Of a DNA stretch of 64,000 nucleotides, positions 10,542-19,441 are shown piece after piece (the first letter of the stretch is position 1; every line of letters starts with the position of its first letter). Location of the stretch: assembly GCA_030295235.1 (NCBI GenBank), contig AP026162.1:62001-126000 (forward strand), given 5' to 3'. This DNA comes from Fistulifera solaris. Lineage: Eukaryota > Bacillariophyta > Bacillariophyceae > Naviculales > Stauroneidaceae. Both the position numbers and the translations under genes were made by a program. The notes below the pieces were generated by a model, which did no database searches, was not told where the DNA came from, and was given only the letters and a program-made list of their open reading frames with translations.

Positions 10542-10954
10542 GGGGGAAGGCGCTCACTACGCCAACTGGGTACTGATCGCGTTTCTTTCGAGAGCTTCGC
10601 TATTTGGGTTTGGGGACCCGGAATTCGTTTTGAGTCCTGTGGCGGGACCCAATCTATGAGACATGCTTCGGCCTCCCTCATTTGAGCGAAGAGACAAGGT
10701 CCACTTGTGGAAATTGTCTCACTCAAGAATTCCTACGTTCCCTCTTCCACTGAGGTGATCTTTCAGAGGCTCGCTTTCAGCCGCGGTGGCTATTTACCTT
10801 CGAGCCAATAAGGTTCGGGGTTAGCACCCCCTCGTAGGAGACAGCCTTGTGCTGGCTCTTAACTCAGTAAAGTTTCACTTTATCCTACAGTTTGAGCGTC
10901 GGATTTCAAAGACTGAGCCGGAGGCAAGAGCGCAAGAATCCGGCAGTGCACCTA
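10542..10954. repeat. Repeat B, copy 1
   Basis: Starts GGGGGAAGGCGCTCACTACG and ends GCACCTA. Copy 2 is at 11267-11659. Copy 1 holds about 21 extra bases (10898-10918) ending in GAGC, the same four letters that precede them, which fits slippage or deletion between short repeats. Otherwise the copies differ by one T. A short related piece (GGGGTTAGCAC..CCCTCGTAGG) also occurs near 43650, so this is a dispersed family. Confidence 0.8.
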
Positions 10955-10960
10955 TCGTGT

Positions 10961-11223
10961 CTCTCGACTTAGGGGGTGCTCTAAGGGGCCGCGCGCGAAG
11001 GCAGACGGTGAAGTTTTTGGAACCCGGACTTATGAAGGCCGTTTTGCTGCAAAAATTTTTTAGCCTTTACGGACGCACTTTGGACACCAAAAACAATCAA
11101 CAGCATCACCGCCTCATCAGGCAGCTCGAACTCACTTTCAAGGAAGACGTGAGGTTCCTCGCTACCGTTTTCTGGTTGCAACGTCGACTTGCAATCAGGA
11201 TTTGATATCAGAATCTTTTTGTT
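10961..11223. repeat. Repeat A, copy 2 (263 bp)
   Basis: A direct copy of 9470-9732, lying between the two B repeats. The flanks on both sides differ from those of copy 1, so the block itself moved or was duplicated as a unit. No terminal inverted repeats or target duplication are visible. Confidence 0.85.
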
Positions 11224-11266
11224 ACCATCCCACCACCCGGTCCCCCCGTCTGCACCTCTTGTGGCC

Positions 11267-11659
11267 GGGGGAAGGCGCTCACTACGCCAACTGGGTACTG
11301 ATCGCGTTTTCTTTCGAGAGCTTCGCTATTTGGGTTTGGGGACCCGGAATTCGTTTTGAGTCCTGTGGCGGGACCCAATCTATGAGACATGCTTCGGCCT
11401 CCCTCATTTGAGCGAAGAGACAAGGTCCACTTGTGGAAATTGTCTCACTCAAGAATTCCTACGTTCCCTCTTCCACTGAGGTGATCTTTCAGAGGCTCGC
11501 TTTCAGCCGCGGTGGCTATTTACCTTCGAGCCAATAAGGTTCGGGGTTAGCACCCCCTCGTAGGAGACAGCCTTGTGCTGGCTCTTAACTCAGTAAAGTT
11601 TCACTTTATCCTACAGTTTGAGCCGGAGGCAAGAGCGCAAGAATCCGGCAGTGCACCTA
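11267..11659. repeat. Repeat B, copy 2
   Basis: Direct copy of 10542-10954 lacking the 21-base segment. It abuts the satellite array that begins at about 11663. The ends lack TG..CA, and no primer-binding or polypurine tract is evident between the B copies, so an LTR pair is not supported. Confidence 0.8.
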
Positions 11660-11662
11660 CCA

Positions 11663-13027
11663 GGTACGGGCTTTACACGTAGGCTTCCGTAGGGAAATTT
11701 ATCGACAGAGGGGATACCCGGATATTGCGCAATTTCGATCACACCATTTTTCGCATCTTTTCGACACCAATGTCAACAATACTTTGCCCAACATCGCCTA
11801 TGCATGACATGAAACAATAATCGACCTTATTTTAAAAGTAAAAAGATACAACGCTTCCAATGTCTACACGCAGAGTACGTAGCCGCCGTAGGAAATTTAT
11901 CTCTGTGGGGGTACCCGGATAATTCGTTTTTCGCCGTCACCAATTCTTGAATCTACAGTGCCTAAATGTCGACGTTTGCTTGCGCACCGTATTCGCATTG
12001 TAACAAGAAGCAAAAATCGCCATTGATTTGAAAACAAAACGTTGATGGAACGAATGATGCAACGCTTCGAATGTCTACGTAATTTCACGTAGCTCTGGTA
12101 AGGAAATTTATCGACAGAGGGGATACCCGGATATTGCGAAATTTCGATCACACCATTTTTCGCATCTTTTCGACACCAATGTCAACAATACTTTGCCCAA
12201 CATCGCCTTTGCATGACATGAAACAATAATCGATTTTATTTTGACAGTGAAACAGGAAAAAGTAAAAAGATACAACGCTTCCAATGCCTACACGCAGAGT
12301 TCGTAGCCGTCGTGGGAAATATATCTCTGTTGGGGTACCCGGATATTTCGTTTTTCGCCGTCATCCAATCCTTGACTCTACAGTGCCTAAATGTCGACGT
12401 TTGCTTGCGCACCGTATTCGCATTGTAACAAGAAGCAAAAATCGCCATTGATTTGAAAACAAAACGTTGATGGAACGAATGATGCAACGCTTCGAATGTC
12501 TACGTAATTTCACGTAGCTCTGGTAAGGAAATTTATCGACAGAGGGGATACCCGGATATTGCGCAATTTCGATCACACCATTTTTCGCATCTTTCGACAC
12601 CAATGTCAACAATACTTTGCCCAACATCGCTAATACATTGCATAGAACAATTATCGAACTTGATTCGACACTAAAACATGAAACAGTACAAAGACACAAC
12701 GCTTCCAGTGTCTACGCGCAGAGTACGTAGCATCCGTAGGAAATTTATCTCTGTGGGGGTACCCGGATAATTCGTTTTTTCTTCATCATTTAAATTCATG
12801 GCTTTCCAGTGCAGAAAAGTCAGCATATTCTTACAAACCGCATAAGCATTGTAACAAGAAGCAAAAATCGCTATTGATTTGAAAACAAAACGTTGATGGA
12901 ACGAATGATGCAACGCTTCGAATGTCTACGTAATTTCACGTAGCTCTGGTAAGGAAATTTATCGACAGAGGGGATACCCGGATATTGCGCAATTTCGATC
13001 ACACCTTTTTTCGCATCTTTTCGACGC
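11663..13027. repeat. Tandem satellite, about 424-bp dimeric unit
   Basis: The core AAATTTATCGACAGAGGGGA, followed by TACCCGGATATTG, recurs starting near 11695, 12105, 12528 and 12955. Spacing is 409-427 bp. Between these lies a diverged version reading TTATCTCTGTGGGGGTACCC (near 11893, 12318 and 12745), so each unit is a dimer of two half-units of about 210 bp. Each A-type half from the second unit on is preceded by the near-palindrome CTACGTAATTTCACGTAG. Related copies occur at about 33960-34263 and 43805-44900. Short frames in the array are by-products of the repeat. Confidence 0.88.
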
Positions 13028-13227
13028 CATTAACATGATGAATTTATGCGTTTGTCGGAGATGATTCCCATGAAGATGCGGGAAATAAGCCCTTTCTGTT
13101 GTTATCTCCTTTAAGTGCATCCTTTCTTACACTAGAGAAAAGGTCAACCGACTATATTCGATAATGTAGAAAGAATGTTTAAGCCTTCTCTTATCTAGCG
13201 CGCAAGCCGAAATCTACTTAGACACTA

Positions 13228-13347
13228 ACTTTCATCAAAATTTGATGAAAGTGTACAACTTTCATCAAGCAACGGAAACTTTCATCAAAACTTGATGAAA
13301 GTGTACAACTTTCATCAAAATATGATGAAAGTGTACAACTTTCATCA
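13228..13347. repeat. Hairpin cluster 1 (ACTTTCATC / GATGAAAGT)
   Basis: Several ACTTTCATCA words alternate with their reverse complement TGATGAAAGT, making three or more near-perfect palindromes such as CTTTCATCAAAATTTGATGA. They are separated by GTGTACA and by AGCAACGGAA. The same arrangement, including AGCAACGGAA, recurs at 13842-13969. Confidence 0.8.
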
Positions 13348-13841
13348 CGAATGACTATTGCTCAGTCACGAAAGAAAATTCATTGCAAAAATCATTAGAG
13401 TTAAAATCGTTCGTCGCTAATCATCGATGCATGCTGCGTTTTGACGCGGCGTCAACCCTTCTTGCTCGTTCTTTTGATCTCACCCATCTATCCCACTTGA
13501 TTTTGTCGTCTTCATGATGAATGTGCTTCCGAAACGCTATCAGAAGCTTCTGTCAATTGCAAGTTTCGAGTAAGGTGGGCGTATACAATCAGCGACGCTC
13601 CGTAGCACGCCTTGAACCGTCGAATTGTCAATTGTCCGCGAAACTGGCGCAAAAAGGCCTGCCCTCAAGATTTCTTCGGGGTAAGAACCAACATAGTAAC
13701 GTTTACTGAGTGAAGTGAGTATGTTTGTTGTTGATGTTGATGGGGAAAGAATGTTTTGTAAAATCGAAAGGTGCGAGTGTTTTTGGCAACTCGCCAATCC
13801 TTAATGCACTCGGTGACTGGACAACGTTTAAGTGAAGAACA
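13348..13841. other. Spacer between the two hairpin clusters
   Basis: About 0.5 kb. A plus-strand frame at 13521..13709 (62 codons) has no recognisable domain and no supporting context. I see no RNA gene or transposon ends here. Confidence 0.4.
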
Positions 13842-13969
13842 ACTTTCATCAAATTTTGATGAAAGTGTACAACTTTCATCATATTCTGATGAAAGTGTAG
13901 GACTTTCATCAAGCAACGGAAACTTTCATCAATATTTGATGAAAGTTGTACACTTTCATCATATATCTA
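13842..13969. repeat. Hairpin cluster 2 (ACTTTCATC / GATGAAAGT)
   Basis: Second cluster of the same palindromic words as 13228-13347, in direct orientation about 614 bp away. The shared AGCAACGGAAACTTTCATCA suggests duplication of the cluster. From 13970 to the farnesyltransferase gene (14300) I see nothing else. Confidence 0.8.
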
Positions 13970-14300
13970 AGTCGCGCACGCCAACATTATTAATTAGGGC
14001 AACAGATTTAAGCCTGAATATATTTAGCCTAAACAATAATCGCGGATAAATGTGGCACTCATTTGTACTGTTTTCTATAAAGTCTTGTGACGTGGTGTGA
14101 CATTTCCCGCATCTTCCATCAAAGAACGGTAAATACTCCTTAACTACGACCAATTCGCTTATTTGCAAGGACTTTGCTTTCTAGTTGTTGTTTCGCCAAA
14201 TAGTACGTGTCAGTGCTATTAGAGAATTCTTTGCTTCAAGTCAATCGGCGTAGCAAAGTACGGCACGGCATCATAATGTCTAACACTTTTCCCAGCCATT

Positions 14301-15635
14301 CTATTCTTCCCATTGAATTGATTTGAAATACTGCACATGTTCGTTACGAATGTTGTAACACGGATGTGTAGCTGCAACAGCCGCATGCCTTGAAAATACG
14401 ACAGATTCATCCTCTGTGTCGCTAGCAATACCGCGATACTGCTGTGCAATCGACAATCCGGATAGATTGTAACACGAATGATAGAAATCTCGGTTCTTGG
14501 ATGGCTTGTCGCGTAAACCTCCGTGAATGTCTTGTGCGCATAGTAGAATGTATCTTTCCAACATGGCCGTATCAAATAGCGCCGTTAGAGTTTTCGTACC
14601 ACTAGAACCATCATTCGACAACAAGAGGTCACTGACTACCGCTAAAGCCCCACCTTGCCAGAAACTATAGCATCCGTCGACCAGTTTGTTGGATCGACCG
14701 CTGAACCCACCTTCCAACGCCAATTGCCTCCGCGATACATAATCACAAAGTGCAGGTAAATCAATCAAATGTGTGCTCTCCATTAATTGCAATGCCGCAA
14801 TGGCACAATATGTGTATCCACCATGTGCTTCAGCACCGGGTTCCCCACCAAAACCTCCTTCCCACGTTTGACACGCACTGACATAGTTTGCCCATGAAAC
14901 GGGCAACGGTAATTGCAACAACGAGAGGACGGCGATACAACAATATGTTGCTCGGACATCAATTTCTCCATCGTGATGCATTCGCACACGACCTTGTTCA
15001 TCGGCCAAAGTCAGCATCCATTGATAAAGAGGCTTTCGCACCTGCTGTAGGAGATGTAGGGCTGAGTGTGATGACGACGGCTGTAGTTTATCGTTCTTCA
15101 AAGAATCTTTTGCATGTCGTTCATGACTGGCAAGAATGGCTAACGCCATGACTGCCGCATAGGTTGTTGCCGCATGTGGCAACTGCCCCGGTCCTCCACC
15201 AAAGCCTCCATCGCGTGGATGAAAAAAGAGTTGCAGTGTTTGTACCATAGCTTGACGTTCGTCCGCCGTAGTTTTGTAATCGAGTAAATCACACGCATGT
15301 AACGTCCAGTAAATCATCCAGGATCGACTGGAATCGAGTGTTACAAACGATGGACGCAACTGGGATCGTAAGGTCGGTTGAAAGACGGGTGACAAGTATT
15401 GTATGTGTCGTTCGACCAGTAAACAAATATCCAAGTCCTCCTTGTCGGCTGGTACTTCCTTACTCATAAGCAATCCCGATTGTCGTAAATGATCCAATTG
15501 ACTGGGCGGCAATGTTGCCAAGTTGACAAAAAAGGGTTGACATTCCATTTCGGTCCGTTGTTGTTGTCGAGTCGATTCGGTGCGTTTCAAAAACGGCATG
15601 ACCGTCTGCTGATCGATTTTTCGCACAATCGTCAT
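14301..15635 (-). CDS. FNTB: Protein farnesyltransferase subunit beta
   Basis: Catalytic subunit that attaches farnesyl to CaaX cysteines together with the alpha subunit. At 444 residues and without introns it matches the family length. The prenyltransferase repeats are clear: GGFGGGPGQLPHAATTYAAV, GGFGGEPGAEAHGGYTYCAI, GGFSGRSNKLVDGCYSFWQG and GGLRDKPSKNRDFYHSCYNL. The zinc ligands are in place: Asp and Cys of VDGCYSFW and His of DFYHSCYN. The GGFGG-type motifs and DGCYSFW favour FNTB over the geranylgeranyltransferase beta subunits. The ATG at 15635 is the only sensible start. It diverges from the LYRM4 gene, with a short tandem repeat between them. Confidence 0.93.
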   Translation of the reverse strand: MTIVRKIDQQTVMPFLKRTESTRQQQRTEMECQPFFVNLATLPPSQLDHLRQSGLLMSKEVPADKEDLDICLLVERHIQYLSPVFQPTLRSQLRPSFVTLDSSRSWMIYWTLHACDLLDYKTTADERQAMVQTLQLFFHPRDGGFGGGPGQLPHAATTYAAVMALAILASHERHAKDSLKNDKLQPSSSHSALHLLQQVRKPLYQWMLTLADEQGRVRMHHDGEIDVRATYCCIAVLSLLQLPLPVSWANYVSACQTWEGGFGGEPGAEAHGGYTYCAIAALQLMESTHLIDLPALCDYVSRRQLALEGGFSGRSNKLVDGCYSFWQGGALAVVSDLLLSNDGSSGTKTLTALFDTAMLERYILLCAQDIHGGLRDKPSKNRDFYHSCYNLSGLSIAQQYRGIASDTEDESVVFSRHAAVAATHPCYNIRNEHVQYFKSIQWEE

Positions 15636-15814
15636 GGTTTGGCTTTAAGAAGTTGATTGTTGTAGATATAACTTGTAACTGACTTGTTACACCTAGGTAA
15701 AAGGACGCCTTTAAGCCGGGGATGCGTTACCTGGTAATGGCTTCAGTGCGGCCCTTTGTTTTGCGGTTGAAAAATAAGGTGGGGTGAAAAATAATGGACA
15801 CGTTAGATCACTAC

Positions 15815-15947
15815 ACAGCCATATTTTCTGAGTATTTGTAAACATCACCCGCCCACATTTTCTGGACACGTGCAAACACCTCTACCCATATTTTCTGGGT
15901 AGGTGTAACAGCACACCCCCACATTTTCTGGAGACGTGCAAATACTT
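15815..15947. repeat. Four tandem copies of a 33-34-bp repeat
   Basis: The word ATTTTCTG recurs at 15823, 15857, 15890 and 15923, each within a unit like CCCACATTTTCTGGACACGT plus GCAAACACC. Units 2 and 4 resemble each other most, as do 1 and 3. The array sits in the 530-bp gap between two divergent genes, so it could hold factor-binding sites for either promoter. Confidence 0.8.
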
Positions 15948-16164
15948 GGCAAATACCACTTCCCAGCCAATTACGTGCCACGTCATCGTCCGTCTTCGTT
16001 CAATAATTTTTTTGAGTGTTCGGTGTTTGTTTCTCATCACGTTTTGCGCTCATTGTTGCGACCTTTGTGCATCGGTGCTTTTCTTATTCATCTTCTTCAT
16101 CATTGTCTTACAAATTACTGGTCTTCACAACACCATCACGAAAGGCTTGACCGAATACATCATA

Positions 16165-16528
16165 ATGTCATCACTGCAATTGTATCGTTCGATGATGCGA
16201 CAAGCCAAACACATTCACGATTACAATTTTCGAGAGTATGCGTTGCGTCGTGTCAAGGCGGGGTTTCGTCAACATCAATCTGCGAACGGGTGCGTATTAA
16301 AAGATTTGTTTGTTTTTCATTTTTGAGCTTGCCTTTTATTCTACGATTCAGTCATTGACAGGTCTAACTTTGCCTTCATCGTTTTTTTTTTTGAATCACA
16401 GACCCGAATTGCAAACGGCTCTTCAATTTGGCCAAGAACAATTGCAAGTCATGCAACGGTTTGCCCAGATGTCTCAATCCTATCCGAGTGCTCGATCTGT
16501 TATGGAATCTGCGCCGTTTATGGGTTAG
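16165..16528 (+). CDS. LYRM4: LYR-motif protein, ISD11-type (LYRM4)
   Basis: A small mitochondrial protein that stabilises the cysteine desulfurase Nfs1 in iron-sulfur cluster assembly. Two exons, 16165-16289 and 16402-16528, are joined across a 112-nt intron (GTGCGT..CACAG) to give 83 residues. The N-terminal LYRSMMRQAKHIHDYNFREY carries the LYR tripeptide and the conserved YNxRxYAxRR pattern of ISD11 (here YNFREYALRR), followed by the GFRQH helix. The length fits LYRM4. The C-terminus (SARSVMESAPFMG) is divergent. It converges with the XPA-like gene. Confidence 0.88.
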
Positions 16529-16715
16529 TCGCTTCTTACAGGATTTAATTGTACGAATTGCTGCGTTTCATTATGTTAGATGCACGAAACGAAATCGACA
16601 CATGTTACATGTTACGGAATAAGAGATAACAAGAAGAAACTAATAAGTAATTATCAACGACAACATCAACCACCATCTACACAACACACGACCTCTGCCT
16701 TCTCCCGTAGACCTC

Positions 16716-17272
16716 CTAACGAAACAAATCTTTCATACGCATCGCATCCTTTTCGTACCGCTGTTGCGCTCGCTTCTCACGTTCCGCACGCAATCCTTCC
16801 TTCCCACCGAATCGTTTGTGTGCTCGTTGTCGTATTTCACTCCGAGCATACAGCTTCACCTTGGCCCAGCGGGGATTGCGCGGATTCGGACGTTCCTCTA
16901 CCACCTGGCAAACCGATAAAGTGCCCGCGGGTAAACAGTACTGCTGCGTAGCCTCGGTTTGAGTCACAAACGGTGATGCGCCCACTTCAAAATCTTCCAA
17001 TTCATCCTCGTTGTTTGTATTTGCTGTAGTTAAATGTTCCGTTTTCGCTTTCTTGTGATTGGTGCTGTTGTTGTCATTGTCTTTACTAGTCTCTGTATCT
17101 TTCTCTTTTCTAAATTTTCTTCTGTACTTTCTTCGTCTTTTAATTCTTCTGCTCTATCTTTTTCTCTCACCTCTATTCCTTGGCCCTCTCCCTCCTTTCC
17201 TTCTTTTTCTCGAATCTTTCCTTCTCCCTCGTTCCCATCTTCCACCTCTTTTCGTTTTCGTACACTATTCAT
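16716..17272 (-). CDS. XPA/Rad14-like protein, C-terminal domain
   Basis: The last 80 residues match the XPA C-terminal DNA-binding domain: FVTQTEATQQYCL, then NPRNPRWAKVKLYARSEIRQ, then a GGKEGLRAEREKRAQQRYEK helix, in the order seen in human XPA (TKTEAKQEYLL, WGDMKLYLK, WGSQEALEEAKEVRQ). The part before it is a Glu/Lys-rich segment. This domain's own frame has no ATG and opens after a TAG near 17112. Adding one A in the A-run near there joins it to the frame starting at the ATG at 17272, for 185 residues in all. The CxxC zinc finger that normally precedes this domain was not found, even in the next 300 bp upstream. Either an exon is missed or this is a short XPA_C-only protein. Confidence 0.6.
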
Positions 17273-17655
17273 GTTTATTTCCGACTCTTTTTTCTTTCTA
17301 GTGACGAGCTGGAGATCCCGACAAAAGTCTACGTTCGTCAGGACCGGCCATAAACCAAAAGGCACCACGCAATACAACAAAATACACGGTCAATTGTCCC
17401 CAAAACCACAATTGAGGATTGTTCCACCCTTTTTTATTGCCGTTGCCGTTTCCGTCAGATCCGCCTGGTTGCAATGTAAACATGAAAAGAAACTTGATGA
17501 AATGGAAATAAATACTTCGATTGAATCAAATAATAGAGAATAGTTGCTGCAAAGTTTTGTGAGTGAGTCGTCAAGAGGGCGCAGGATCAGGATTCAGGAT
17601 GGGCCGCTGATAACACGCGCGTCTGTCCATCGCACGAGCGAATGCAACCGCGGCT

Positions 17656-18129
17656 ATCTTCCTTGGACGTCTCTCCCACGTTAGCAAAAAAATATTTTTC
17701 GTCTCGATACCGAGCAAGTTTTTTACACTTGACTCAAGTTCGGCATAATAATCACCCTTAGATCATTACAAATGAGAACATTTGATCTAGCTCTGACTTA
17801 ATGACAATCAGATGGATCATTTGGAACAATTTAGACCTGCATATCTTCCTATGGCATCTATTTTTATCGATTTTAAGAAGCTAGGGTGTCAACTGAATTT
17901 GATGCTCACTTGTGATGGACGTAAGCTAATCAAAATCTAGATTTTCATCACACCAACGATAACTTTGATCAAAATCATGTGTTTAAAATGATATTTGTTA
18001 ATAGAGAATTAATGAACTTTAATATTCATGATTTCATGGCTGATGACAAGTCACCTTAGCAAAAAAGTTGCTAAGTATCGAGACAAAAAAAATATTCTTG
18101 CTAACTTGGGAGAGATGTCCATCTTCCTT
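17656..18129. mobile_element. 456-bp non-autonomous TIR element with 9-bp TSD
   Basis: The element 17665..18120 is flanked on both sides by ATCTTCCTT (17656-17664 and 18121-18129), a perfect 9-bp target duplication. Its ends are inverted repeats of about 65 bp with a handful of mismatches, beginning GGACRTCTCTCCCAMGTTAG. The interior is AT-rich and has no coding capacity. Its termini are unlike those of the element at 6687, so it is a separate family. The duplication length again suggests a Mutator-like parent, by inference only. Confidence 0.88.
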
Positions 18130-18489
18130 TTCAATGCGGACGTTCTAATCGTACCAGAGTTTGAGTAATCGGCCACCTTCTTTTAATAGCTGAGTAAGCA
18201 GATTTGAAAGTTATTTGAGCCCACCGACGCTGCGTTGGTGATAATTGTTGGTTAAAATGCATCACCTTTTCCCTCTAGTTTTTACTATAGAACAAAATGT
18301 TGATTCTACAGACCCCGACTCAACAAAAGCAGTCCCGCGAGTGTTGAAAGGTACTGTCTGTCCTTCGAGCGCACAACTTTGCGCGGCCGCTATCGTGACG
18401 TTGTTGCACGCAACCAGCAGTAATAAACCAAAAAGGATTGATTATTCCTTACTTTCCTTTCTAATTCCCCTTTGTTCGTGCCTTTGACA

Positions 18490-19292
18490 ATGAGTGTCTC
18501 CAAATCAATTCAAGAAGTGCTAGGAAGAGCCCTCCGCGAAACCGGAGCTCATTTGAAGCGTCAGGGAAATGTCGAAGTACGTTTGTTGACGATTGCGTTG
18601 GCTTTTCTTCTCTTTCTGTTAATGTTGCTTACCAATTCAAACCGTTCTATTGATTTTCTTCTACTCCTTGTGATAATTTCTTGTAGATTTTTTCACGCCA
18701 TCGTCCGAAAATGACATTTCGCGGTCAAAAGCCCTTTCAAACAAACGATACCTTCATCGCGCCGAGCGCTTCAGTGATCGGTAACGTCACGAATTGGGAT
18801 CAATCTACTGTCTGGTATAAAGCAGTCGTTCGGGCAGATACACATCCCATCACAATTGGCTTTTCGAGCAGTGTAGGAGAAGGAACGGTTGTTACCACGT
18901 TGAATGTCGAAGAGTTGGAGGAAACCGGTTTTCCTCCCGAGACGCACATTGGCCATTATGTCACCATCGGAGCCGGTTGTATTTTAAAATCCTGTCGCAT
19001 AGATGACATGGTCAGTGTAGGAGACAAGTGTGTCATTTTAGAGGGAAGTCTCGTCGAAAACAATGTCATTCTCGAACCAGGAACGGTCGTTATGCCCTAC
19101 CAGCGCATTCCGTCGGGTCAAAAATGGGGAGGCAATCCTGCGGCCTATATTAGTGACTTGACGCCGGAAGAAAAGGAACACATTCCCGCAGAAGCCTTGC
19201 ATGTGCATGAACAAGCAAAAGAACATTTGGTGGAATTCTTGCCGTACGGATACAGTTACGTTCATTTGGAAGACGTTGAAAAGAGCAGTTGA
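18490..19292 (+). CDS. Gamma-carbonic anhydrase-like protein (complex I type)
   Basis: A left-handed beta-helix protein of 230 residues from two exons, 18490-18576 and 18687-19292 (intron 110 nt, GTACGT..TGTAG). Hexapeptide repeats run through the middle (ASVIGNVTNW, HIGHYVTIGAGCILKSCRID, MVSVGDKCVILEGS, VENNVILEPGTVV). The active family has three zinc-binding histidines. Here the first falls in VVTTLN, and the VGHSAVLHGC pair aligns with IGAGCILKSC, so none of the three is kept. This matches the gamma-CA-like (CAL) proteins of plant mitochondrial complex I, which are structural. The N-terminus (IQEVLGRALRETGAHLKRQG) is an amphipathic helix suited to mitochondrial import, as in plant CAL proteins. 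Confidence 0.85.
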
Positions 19293-19441
19293 GCAAAGAA
19301 GGTTAACTTAGGAAAGGAAATAAACCACAACACACGATAAAACTGCACGATACAGCGGTCTAATCATCCATTTATCAGTACAAGAGTTCTAATTTAATGC
19401 ATTGCTTGTAATAAAACTTTACTGTGATACCGAGTCGAAAG

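Noticed and set aside
10542-11659. Short LTR-type element with repeat B as its ends
   Set aside because: The B copies lack TG..CA ends, no flanking duplication or priming sites are visible, and the 312 bp between them is mostly a copy of repeat A.
13521-13709. Small gene between hairpin clusters
   Set aside because: 62 codons without a domain; no conservation evidence available.
17034-17543. Plus-strand open frame of 169 codons with a Ser/Phe-rich hydrophobic start
   Set aside because: It is the complement of the Glu/Lys-rich coding region of the XPA-like gene; such acidic-basic runs read backwards give Phe/Ser/Leu.
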